Of a DNA stretch of 64,000 nt, positions 12,701 to 23,299 are shown in pieces. Source of the DNA: Gamsiella multidivaricata (taxonomy: Eukaryota; Mortierellomycota; Mortierellomycetes; Mortierellales; Mortierellaceae); assembly GCF_025024155.1 (NCBI RefSeq), contig NW_026251752.1, forward strand, positions 124,001-188,000, written 5' to 3'. Position 1 is the stretch's first letter; each line of letters opens with the position of its first letter. The translations under genes were made by a program, and so were the position numbers. A model generated the notes under the pieces. That model was given only the letters and a program-made list of their open reading frames with translations. It searched no databases and was not told the origin of the DNA.

Positions 12701-14957
12701 ATCGCCGACAGATTTAAGCAAGGACAGCATGGAAGTTGATCTTCATTCACCAGCCCTGGGAAGGAGACGATCCAGTATGCGTGGATCGGCTATTAGGATG
12801 TCGTCTCTCGTCAGCATGTCCTCAACGTTGTTTGCGCAGAAGGAGGAGGATGTCCCCGACGAGGTCAAGGAGGCGGCTCTGGTGATTGATGACGACGACG
12901 ACGACGACGAAAAGGCGGTCCAAGCAGGTCCAGCCCCGAGCGAAGCAGCCCTTGCTGTTGCTGGTGGCATGGACCCAACTCTCGCTGGCCAGATTGCAGA
13001 ATCTCCTCAGCCAATGCCAAAAGCAGTACATGGAAATAATGGTGCATCCAAGGGCGAGCCTTTGATCGAGGACAAGAACAACATGGATCCATCCCTTGTT
13101 AAAGCAGAGAACAGAAACACGGTCGACGAAACCACAACGGCAACACCATCGGTCACCAAGGGACCCACAGAAGGAGATACCTCGTCAGAGAAACCAAAAC
13201 TCGGTTCCGGAATATCATCAGCTAATGTTATCGAAGGCGATCGACTATCATCGAGGAGTATGCAGGGACAATCCGGTGCAACAGCGTTGCAGATCGCGAC
13301 ATCTGCGCTTGCAACCAAGGATCAGGATACGGGGACGACAGCGACTGAAAAGTCAGCCGCAGAGTCGAGCAAGGAGAGGAAGGCAGCAGAAAAGAATGAA
13401 AAGGCGCAAAAAGACTCTGCGGTTACGAAGACACCGACAAAGAAGAAAGGCCACCACGCCGTGTCACCTGCACCTGCACCCTCAGGCGATGCTGTTGTGA
13501 TTCGACCGCCTGGATTGACATTCACGATGAGCTGTGGGCAGCTGGGTATCGCGGTCGACACCACATGGAACCCCTTCCATTCGAGTACAGCCGCGAAGGT
13601 GGCTGCTGGTAGTTTGATCAACTTGGTGGACCAGGTCGTCACAGGACGGATCAAGAACGGCTTCGCGATCATCCGGCCGCCAGGCCATCACGCCGAGGAA
13701 GACGAAGCCATGTAAGCAACCCGCCTTTTTTTATTTTTGTATCAGTGTTTATTTGTAGGGCATTGTGTCCATGTTTTTGACATATGAATTCTGCATCATG
13801 ACTGGCTTTGTGCTATAGGGGCTTCTGCTTCTTTAATAACGTCGGTGTCGCAGTTAATCTGACCTTGTCAAGATACCCACTCACCGTCCAGAAAATCCTC
13901 ATTATCGACTGGGACGTCCAGTAAGTCCTTTGGCTCCAGATGTGGCCATACAATCCCATGCACGGTTCCATGTAGGGCTCCATGCGATGTTCAAACTGGT
14001 TTTTTCTGTTTATAATCTTTCTTTGTAGTCACGGAAACGGCACCCAGCAGATCTTTTACGAAAATCCCAACGTCCTGTATATATCACTCCATCGATGGGA
14101 TAACGGACACTTTTATCCATTCACAGGCGCTCCAGATGAGTGCGGAGAGGAAGCTGGTGAAGGCACCAACGTCAACATTGCCTGGTCATCCTATGGCCGA
14201 GGTACGTGCCTCTTCAGTAATTGTTGAAGCACGTCCTTATTGTATGAAAAAAGAACTGATTTTTTTTCTTTTTTTGTGTCGCCATTTCATTGTAGCGCAA
14301 GCCATGGGAGATGTGGAATACATTGCCGCCTTTTGGTATGTTCTCTTGCCGATCGCAAGACAGTTCCAACCTGATCTTGTGTTTGTCTCCGCCGGATTCG
14401 ATGCTGCTGATGGACATGCTGCCAATGTAAGTCGCTGGGCATGTGTGGTTGTTTATTGCGTCATTAAACACGCGACGCGCTATATATGCAGATTAAACTG
14501 AGTTCGATCTCCCGTTCTTTGGGCATAGATCGGTGGATACACGGTGTCGCCGCAGGGATTCGCGATTTTGACGCGTCTTGTTCAGACTTTGGCTGGTGGA
14601 CGGGTGATTCTATCGCTCGAGGGTGGATATGAGTTTGAACCATTGGCGCTATCGGCAACAGCATGTCTTGAGGAGCTGCTGCCACATTCGCTCCTGCCGG
14701 CGACAGCCCCGACACGGGCGTTTCCATATGCGTCGTTCCAGGGAACGTTGAATAGTGTGAAACCGAATGCGATGGCGGTGTCGTCGTTACACCAAGTGTT
14801 GAAGTACCAACAAAAATACTGGAAGTTCCCTCCCGAGGTTCTGAATCCGAGCTTTAGATTCCAATTGCCAGCGGAATGGAGGGCGAGCAACAGTTTGGCG
14901 ACGCGGCCACGGAGGGAGCGGAACACGCGGCGGAAGGCACCAGCGTTGGATTCTTGA
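9756..14957 (+). CDS. Histone deacetylase, class IIa-type, with chromo-barrel
   Basis: Eight exons: 9756-10113, 10267-10943, 11289-11730, 11842-13711, 13819-13920, 14029-14201, 14296-14426 and 14529-14957; the phases agree and give 1393 residues. Order: a Gln/Glu/His/Pro-rich tail (1-490) with an eight-Asp run; a chromo-barrel/Tudor-knot (about 506-560) with the motif [15 protein letters not shown]; then the deacetylase domain from about 606. Catalytic signatures are intact: RPPGHHAEE (about 1104), DWDVHHGNGTQQ (about 1150), [10 protein letters not shown] (about 1241) and LEGGYEF (about 1281). The positions of the class IIa structural zinc site are also present: [13 protein letters not shown] and MSCGQ. 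Unlike animal class IIa enzymes, which carry His, the LEGGY tyrosine is retained, so full activity is predicted. About 345 acidic, low-complexity residues (about 700-1045) interrupt the catalytic domain. It would deacetylate histone or other lysines in the nucleus or cytoplasm. Intron 2 is long (345 bp) and could be alternatively spliced. Confidence 0.9.
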
Positions 14958-15688
14958 AGAGCGAGCGAAGGGGGACGACGGGAAGAGAGCAAATAAAATA
15001 AAATAAAAATCCTAGGCTGAGTCACCTCATATGCTCGGTGGTTGTAGTGGTTGCAAGGGAGGACCAACATTATTTTATTTTATTTTATTTTTTGGATGCC
15101 CGATTGACGACATTTGACATTTATCAAGAAGAACGCAAAAGGCGCGGTATATTTTCGACGGAAGGATGGAAGTAGAAAAGTGTTGGATAGAGTGTGTTTC
15201 CCGAGGAGGACAAGGAAGGGCAGACGGATTGTCATCAAGAGCACAAGTGCACAGGTGCGCGTCACCCTGCATACCCGCAGCAATTGGGAAGGAAAGGATG
15301 TCCTGGACCAGCGGGGCAATCCCACCAAGCTATTGAATGAGTGAGTAAGGGTCTACATGTACTTCATACTGGGGTTTCTACCTGCAGTACTTGGGGTGAG
15401 TTCTTCCCCTCCCACAGAGATATCCTTACACGCCCCTTCATACTCCGTTCCTCGTCTTCCTTGCTTGCCACTAACCTTCTCTGCTCAGCGACATATCCCA
15501 TTCTTCCTTCTCTTTCCAGAAAAAAAAAGTCCCCATCCTTGACCGACAAGACGACTGGCTGCTGGCAAATAGAAACTGGCGACCGACGACCGAAAGCGTT
15601 TTTTTCTTTTACTCCAAGGAGGAATAACAGGATTACCGCCCTCTCGCCTTCTTTCTCCGTGTCATTTCACTTCTCGACGGGGTGGCAA
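14958..15688. other. Intergenic region before MDV1, with an unexplained open frame
   Basis: After the deacetylase stop the sequence is A/T-rich, with repeated TTTTA units at 15071-15091. From 15114 to 15343 a plus-strand frame without ATG stays open for about 75 codons and encodes a Lys/Arg-rich stretch ending in NPTKLLNE. It is followed at once by GTGAGTAAG, which resembles a splice donor. I cannot identify it. From about 15400 the DNA becomes pyrimidine-rich, as in the 5' leaders of its neighbours. Confidence 0.4.
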
Positions 15689-18532
15689 ATGTCGACCGCA
15701 TTCCACTCCGAGCCTGCAAGACCCCTGTCCCCCTTCGTCTCAAGTCTCCCCTCTCTCGCCGACCGCACCATGTTTGCCTCGACCTCGACTTCAACTACCA
15801 CTTCGGCTTCGACGTCCTCTGGTTCTGGTGCTGGTGCTGGATCCACTTCAACTACGACTCGACGTGCTACTACCGCGACTACTACCACCAATCAGACACC
15901 AATGATGACTTCGATGCCCCAAACTTCTGCTCATTCCATGCAACAGCCAACATCAGTCCTGTCTCAAACAATCTCTGGAATCTCTGCCACAGGAAGATCC
16001 TTGTCCTCCATGGTCTCCTCAGGACTACAGCAACCCCGTCACCATATCATGGAGCTGCTGCATGCCTTCGATGTCTCGGACTTTGCTTCTTCAGCGCGCA
16101 ACACCCTGTCGACGACAAGCAGCATTGTTTTCTCGCCACTCACTGCTCAGGCTGTCAAGGGCGACCTCACAGGAATTGCTTCGCTGACTGGACTCTCTGG
16201 GATGGCCCCGCACTTGATGGCAACACAGTATCTGAGGAGAGCAACAGCCAATGCTCAGGCGCTTGCTCTCACGGGTTCACGCCAGGAGACTCCAGCACCT
16301 GCAGATCAACTGCTGGCAGAAGGCATTCCAGACCCAGTGGCAAGAGTGTCATTATTCCAGGGATTCAGAGCGACATATCCAGGACATCATTCACATTCAA
16401 AGAACGGAAAGAGGAACAAGAGTCAACACAGGAGGAGGAAAAACGGTTTTGGCGAAGGTACACAGACATTAAACATGGCTACGGAGGCAAAAGAAAATGC
16501 GTTTAGCTGCTGACAGGTTTATAATTAATTGGGTCGCTGCATAGTGGACGAGGACGATCCTAACAGAACATTCTCATCGTTGTTGAGCGAGCGAGAACGG
16601 ACAATCAAGGAGCAGGTCAAATTGCAGAACCAGAAGGTAAGGAACCGCATATCTGCATGATATCACACATTTTGTTCTGGAACGAATGAAATGATTGGCA
16701 TTCTAACCTATTGGCGGGGATAATTCTGCAGAATGTTATTCAAGCAGAGCTGGCACAGGTTGCGGCTTCAATCGAGACATTGGCTGCTCGACAAACCGAT
16801 CTGGGATACAAGCTGCGTAAACTGACTGAACGCGAGGATGACCTTGCAGATACATGTGAGTGTGGAAACTGAAAAGGAAGATTATTCCTTTGTGCGTCGC
16901 AAAGTGCTAAGCAAAATATCCTTTTGTTCATAGTGGGCGAACTGAATGAAAAGTTGGCATCAGTTTCTGAAGGAGCAACAGCAACGACTCAGGATGGTGA
17001 ACGTATGTCATTGTTCGGCAAATTGATGTTGCAATGTATGGCGCTTTGTGACCAACTATGTCTAAGAATTTATTTTTTTCGTCCTCAGCTCTTCAATTGG
17101 GATACAGAGAAGAGACCCGGGATTCTGGAACCTGCATGCACACGTTTTATGGACACGATGGAGTAATCACATCATTAGATCTGAATGGACCTTACGGAGC
17201 CCTGGTAACTGCATCAAAGGACAATACAACACGTGTCTGGGATCTGACAACATTCAAGTGTCTGGGTCAATTGCCTGGCCATGAAGACTATGTCGAATGT
17301 ATGCAGCTCTTCCAGAACACGCTTGTGACAGGATCCAGGGACAAATCGATCAGGATTTGGGACCTTACAGATCTTACTCATGCCCAGGTCACCCGAGACG
17401 GCTCACCGACCCCATCGGACTCCAGCAGCCGTTCTGGCAAGATCAACGGAGGCTCTCCTGTATTTTCACCGGACGAGTATTCGAGGCCATCGATCGACAC
17501 ATTGACAACTCTTGATAACTGCTGGACGAGTACCTTGAATAGCCATACTGGACCCGTCACTTGCCTTTATTACGAAGATCAGAAACTGGTACTGTACTCG
17601 CGAACGCATCGGCTATATTGACATTAGGATATTCTCCTAAAGAACAGTGCACTAAATACTATGTGCTATCTATTTCAAACCGTATTGCTCACTATAGCTC
17701 TCGGGTTCGAACGACAAGACGATCAAGGAATGGGATATGACTACGGGACAATGTGTGCTGACAATGGATCTACTCTGGGCAATGGGAACTTCGAACTCGT
17801 GGGCAGATTGGATGGACTATGATCTCACGACCAACCGCTTCGTCGGTAGTCTGCAGTTTTGGCAATACGCGCTTTGCAGCGGCACCATTGATGGCGCACT
17901 CCGCATGTGGGATCGTAAGTGGAAAGGTTTTTTTACTTATGAGCGTCATGGCCAGGTGTAGTATGTTAAACATGCCACTAACTCTTTCTTGAATTTAGTT
18001 CGCTCGGGTCAATCGCACCGTACTCTGGTCGGTCACACCGGGCCTGTGACCTCGTTGCAGTTCGATGAGTACCATGTCGTGAGCGGAAGCATGGATAAGA
18101 GTGTTAGAGTGAGTCGTCGGTGCCTTTGCGATTGTGTTCTTAAGGAGATCATATGAAGCATGTGCTTTCTAATGACATAATTTACCAATCGTAGATCTGG
18201 GATCTGAGAACAGGAGGCATTCAGGAGATTTTGCAGTACGATGATCCTGTAAACAGTCTGCGGTTCGATCTGTCCAAGATAATTATCGGATCCGGAGAGA
18301 GCCTCAAGGTGAGTTGGCGAGCAATTGCTGTCTACGTGTTGTCGTAGCGATGACATGTCGGATCATTAACTAACAAAGATATTATTATTTGTGCCTGCAG
18401 ATATACGATCGGGTTGCACAACAGCATTCGTATTACACGGGACATACGAATGTGGTTGAGTGTGTGCGGTTCAGTGATTCGGTTCTTGCCTCTGGAGGGC
18501 AGGATTCGACAGTGCGGCTATGGAGTCGGTGA
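15689..18532 (+). CDS. MDV1: Mitochondrial division protein Mdv1/Caf4-like WD40 adaptor
   Basis: Nine exons: 15689-16457, 16545-16636, 16732-16855, 16934-17002, 17089-17588, 17698-17914, 17999-18108, 18195-18308 and 18401-18532, phases consistent, 708 residues. The ATG at 15689 is the first in its frame. The N-terminal half is Ser/Thr-rich with a helical part; residues about 257-350 are a predicted coiled coil ([16 protein letters not shown] and following); from about 360 a WD40 propeller follows, with [37 protein letters not shown], the fission-adaptor hallmark near [26 protein letters not shown] and a final repeat ending VRLWSR. In yeast the N-terminus binds Fis1, the coiled coil dimerises, and the propeller recruits the dynamin Dnm1 to the mitochondrial (and peroxisomal) surface. 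Family and layout are clear; Mdv1 versus Caf4 cannot be separated, and most fungi have a single gene. Confidence 0.92.
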
Positions 18533-19057
18533 CGAACTCGTCTATGTACATTTACACCAATAAATCGAGTAAAAAGAAAAAGAAAAAAAGAGAGGGACTA
18601 TATTCTAGGGCATAGACTTACCATGCATGGGATGCAGAAACACAGGGGTGAATTGTCCCAGCTCAACCCAGCCAACTTACCAACTACACACTTAATCATA
18701 AGAGGACACACCTGTCTTCTTTCTGTTCCCCTTGACTGGACAGTGGGACAAAAAAAAGTCGACTTTTTCCTTACTTGCTTCACCGCCTTTATTCTAATCC
18801 CACTTCAGATCATTCTTTTCACGCCATCACTCCTTCCTTCTTCGCCATCCATCCATCCATCCATCCATCCATCCATCCATCCATTCTTCCATCCCATTCC
18901 TCAAACAGCTATAACAAACACATTTCCCATTTCTTCTTCCCCCTTTATTTCGCTTTTTTTCTCTGTACCAGTGCCTGTGTTTACTCAACTTCTCTACGTA
19001 AAGCTGATTCCTTGATTGCCAAGAACGCCCTCGTACTCGCATACACAGGTTGCTGCT
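18533..19057. other. Intergenic region with tetranucleotide repeat
   Basis: It holds the MDV1 3' end (AATAAA at about 18559) and a strongly pyrimidine-rich leader of the next gene from about 18715 on, including a CCAT tandem repeat. Confidence 0.5.
18845..18884. repeat. CCAT tetranucleotide microsatellite
   Basis: About ten perfect tandem copies of CCAT in the presumed 5' leader of the BAHD-like gene, followed by a looser copy. Likely polymorphic in length. Confidence 0.95.
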
Positions 19058-21375
19058 ATGACAACACAACGAGCCTCCAACGAGCTGGAGAAGAACGGGT
19101 CCAGGTCCCTAGAGTCCTCCTCGAGTCCCTCAAACCCGACCGTAGCCACAGGAACCTTCGTCGCTAGTCGGTCGCCGTCCTCGTACTCACTCCGCTCCCG
19201 CTTATCTCCATCGACAAGACTACGTTACCGCCAGTTGGTACAGCCAATTACCCCCACAGAACTCGAAGCCATTCCTGAAACAGAGAGCAATGCTTCTCTT
19301 GCTGACAGGGTCTCTTCAGGAGGAATGCGCTATCCACGAGTGCATCTCTCGAGCGTCGATCTTGCAAAACCTCGTATCTATACCCGCCTACTGTACTTTT
19401 TTGAAGCGAGCAGCAGCTTTATCGACATCGCCATCAACAGCAACAAGAACAGCAACAGCACCAGCGCCAGTCAAGGATCCTTCTCGCCGATTTCGTCCTC
19501 ATCGTCTTCGAGTGGATCGGCAGCGGGCGTCACATCTTTTCCAGTGCTCTCACCTACGGTCACTTCGCCACCAACTTCGAAAAGGAAGGCGGGCTTCAAA
19601 TCCCGTCACCACTATCATTATCACCAGTCTCCGTTCATGGACCCTATGCTTCTGCAAGCGTCCTTGGCCTTGGTCCTCTCCGATTTCGTTCCCTTGGCAG
19701 GACGACTCTGCAACAGCGGCCAGGAATTCATCACTAGTTCCGTTCGACCCTACATCGAATGCAACGATCGAGGCGTTCTCTTTGCAGTGGCTGATACGAC
19801 TGTGACCATGGAACAGATCCGTCAAGGCGACTATCAAGATGCAGTCCTGCCACCACATCTATTCCCTGTCGGACTCTACCCAGCCTCGCTTCGCGATCCT
19901 CCTCTGTTGAGCGTCCAGCTCACGTATACCCAGGACCACTCATTGATCATGGGCGTTGCCATGGATTCGGCCGCCATGGATGCGACTTCGCTGGTCTCAT
20001 TTATGGATGCCTGGTCAAAGATTACTCAGGGAAAGGATTTTGCGCCGTATCCGATCTTGGATCGATCGTTTTTGGAAAAGCATGGCGAGGATCATGGACC
20101 CAATGGTGTCTATCGGCATCAACGTGTCAACAATTCGCCACCTCCACCGATCTTGTTCGACAACAGTTTGGATAACGAACTCGATAGAGGCCTTGGCGAG
20201 ATGGACCTGCACGCGGAAAATGAAGATGATATCGACAGCGACGAGGAGGGCATTATTAGTGAGGATAAGGAGGACGGACCAGGGCGCAGCCTCAATCTTG
20301 AACAGGCACAGAGACAGATGCAATTGCTTCATGCGGGGTCAGATGAGGCTGCAGGGACTGTGCATTGTGGCGCAGCTGATATCCCAGTAGTGGTTGTGGA
20401 TCATGCGGAGCAGCTCGAAGGACCTGCGGAGGATATTCCAGATCAGCTTGATAGGAGCCAAATCCTGGGGAGTGCGAGCGCAGAGACAGAGTCGGAAGGA
20501 GGGAACCTCCACCTTTTCCATTTTACGGCAGGGCAACTGGAGCGGATCAAGAAGCTGGCATCAGAGCAGAACATCGCAGCAGCAGCCTGTGCGGCGGATG
20601 ATAAGGAGATCAGTGACAAGTGGGTGTCTACGGGTGACTCGTTGATTGCTTACCTGTGGAAGATGTCGACGATCGCGCGAAGGATGGAGCCGGATTGCAA
20701 GCTGATGTGTGGAGTTGTCATGGATATACGGAACCGACTGAAGCCCGCTATTCCTGAAGGATTTATCGGCAATGCAATCTTGTAAGTCCTTTATGTCATC
20801 ATCGATAAAGCTCTTTTCCTAAGAGGATTGCCTTACTTCAACTCACTAATCATCCATGATTCAATGATTGGTTGCATAGGTCGATATTTGTTCAGATGCC
20901 GGTGCATTCGCTGCTGACGACACCCCTGTCGCTTCCATCGCGATTGCTGCGAGACGAACTTTTGTTGCAGACGCCTGAGCAGATTCGGTCATCTATTAGC
21001 TGGATTCAGAAGCAAGAGTACCCACATTTGATTGAGGCGGATAGCAACAATCCATTCGGAGACGATTTCATGGTATGGTCGTTCCGCAAGCTGAGCATGT
21101 ACTCACCTGACTTTGGACAGGGATGTCCTACGAAGGTCCGAATTGGTCAAGGTGGATTTGGAGGAGGCGAGGGTATGTGCATTATCATGGATAGCGCGCC
21201 TTCATATAGTGGGGCGAGTGGTGTTGGTAGCAGCAGCGGCTCGGCGGGTGTTGGTGAGGCAGGTGTGGATGTGTACCTTGGACTGCAGGGCGAACATCTG
21301 CAGGACTTTGAGAAGGTCCATCGAGGGTTTATGGAGAGTCTTCTAGAGAATGGCGGTGGATGGGAGGTAGTATAG
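19058..21375 (+). CDS. BAHD-family acyltransferase-like protein, altered active site
   Basis: Two exons, 19058-20781 and 20880-21375, give 739 residues, far longer than the usual 430-480 of BAHD enzymes. The extra length comes from a Ser-rich N-terminus, a low-complexity insert at about 145-200 and an acidic insert at about 370-490. Family marks are PLAGRLCNSGQ in the first lobe, the HXXXD region at about 302-309, LPSRLLRDELLLQTPEQIRSS in part, and DFGQGCP at about 652 for the DFGWG motif. The HXXXD site reads SAAMDA: the aspartate (308) is there, but the catalytic histidine position holds Ser304 and the following Gly is Ala. DFGWG has lost its Trp. BAHD enzymes move acyl groups from CoA to alcohols or amines using that histidine, so this protein may be inactive, use another base, or act as a binding protein. 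The ATG at 19058 is the first in frame. Confidence 0.75.
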
Positions 21376-21656
21376 ATGTTATTGCCAAGAAGAGGTTTTT
21401 TCTTGGCCTAAACATCAGTGATAAACCATACGTCTCCTTCATGTTCTACACCATATATATCCATGTCCATGTCCATGTCCTTTTCCTAAACAAGGACCAG
21501 TGGATCGACTCCAAGTATGAAGGGTCCCTTTGCTGTGCACATGTAATACAGTCACAACTTTGCGCTTATTGACTTATTGACTTATTGACAAAACCTGTTG
21601 CCACAATACTTCCTCTCTTTCCAATTGCAATTGCCTACTTCTACTCCTGCTCCGCC

Positions 21657-23184
21657 ATGACCATCACCATCATCCGCCAGGCACCTTCGGCAACCGAAGC
21701 ACATATCCGCTACACTCAGGAAAATGTTACACTCCATGTCACGCCCGTGTCGACACTGATCCAGCACCCTGGCACACTCTTTATCGCTGACGAGTAAGTT
21801 TTTTAACTGTATTTTCTCAGCTGAAAAGAATAAGGTGTGCGTGTGTTCTGTGCAAGCTCTATGAATCATTGATTACATTTCTTTTAAAAAATTAGGTGTT
21901 TGTATTACTTCTCGACGGCGTCGAATGCAGGTTTCGCGATCCCCTATCCGTCGATCATTATCCATGCGATCGCGCGCGAATCGCATGTTGGACCGAGTAT
22001 CTATTGTCAACTCGAAGGTTCTTTGGCCTCATCTGAGCCCGCGAAGACGAACGTGGCGAACGGGCATTCCAGTAATGGTACCAGCGCTGAGAAAGAAGAG
22101 GAGGAGGAGGATGAGGAGGAAGATGCGGTTTTGGAATTGAGTTTCGTACCCGCCGACGTGTCATCCTGTAAGTTATTTTTCACATCAGGGAAACCAAAAA
22201 AACAACTGCCAAATATCATCGCTTTGCTAATTTTTTTTTCTTCGTTTGTCATTCGTGGAATGGAATGGTGGTACTGTAGTGGACACAATTTACGAGAACC
22301 TATCTTATTGCGCCTCGCTCCACCAGGATGAAGAAGCCGACGATGATTATCTCATGGACGAAGACGCTCTATACGAAGACGACGAAAACGATCATGACGG
22401 ACTCTTTGCGGACGCCGATATCCAGGGCGGCTACATCCCCAAATCCTCCAGTACCACTGCTATTGGCGTCGTCGCCCCGCCTTCTTCTTCATCAGTATCT
22501 TCGTCATCAATGGCAGCGGGAGTGGCAGCAGAACAGGAAGAGATTGAGCAGGTACCAGCGATCGATCTGCAGAGCGGCGAATGGTACACGGGTAACCCCG
22601 AGACGGACGCAAAGTTCGAGTTGAGCGAGCAGGGTCAGGTAACTCTTCACCACTGGCAGCAGAATCAAAGTCAGGAACAGACACAGACGCAAGGAAAACG
22701 GGGACGGCAGGATCTGGGTGTAGAAGCGCAGCCAGAGGATCAGGATATGGCGACAGCAGGAACAGCAGTTGAGGCGGATGGTGCGCAGGAACCGCAGCAG
22801 GAATATACAGAAGAGCAGGTTCAGGAGGCGCGCTCGAAAATGTGGCGCGCTTACTAGAGCACCACGATACCATACACCCATGGCATTCCATCGCCGACAA
22901 CGTGGTTGTTATCCAACCTCAAAAGCAACAAAGCATCATTAAAGCAACAACCTATTTTTATTTATTTTTGTCTTTGGATCGGTTCTTGAATGCTTCTTTA
23001 TGCGTGCTCACTGTGCCCTTCCTTTTTTCGTTTGATCTACAACTTTTGCACCTCCTGACACATTTTTTGACAGGCTGCGCTGGCACGGATGGAGAATCTG
23101 GTGCAGGATCCGTATGGACTTGCTCCCAAGCCGGAAAACGACGACACACACGAGGATGCAGACGAGGAAGACAAGGATGTGTAG
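21657..23184 (+). CDS. CLNS1A: pICln (methylosome chaperone), Lot5/CLNS1A family
   Basis: Exons 21657-21793, 21896-22167, 22280-22638 and 23074-23184 give 292 residues. Family marks: a PH-like fold with GTLFIADE, then GFAIPYPSIIIHAIARE, an acidic loop of about 15 Glu/Asp, FVPADVSS, a second acidic stretch, and the short C-terminal helix QGQAALARMENLV. In animals pICln binds the Sm proteins and PRMT5 and feeds spliceosomal snRNP assembly. The last intron (22639-23073, 435 bp) is long and its first 219 bases stay in frame to a stop at 22857, encoding a Gln/Glu-rich tail starting VTLHHWQQNQ. Retention would give a 328-residue form. The spliced end fits the family helix, but the retained end also aligns at its first residues, so both may exist. 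Confidence 0.82.
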
Positions 23185-23299
23185 TCGATGATATAGTTGA
23201 ATTTAAAATACACTTTTCAATCTCTCAAGAGAAAGATTGGCATAACGGACACAGAATGTTCGTTTTTAATTCAGATCTGGCATGAGATACATGTTTGGA

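Noticed and set aside
13096..13500. Arg/Gln-rich alternative plus frame
   Set aside because: Overlaps the acidic insert of the deacetylase in another frame; no start or domain.
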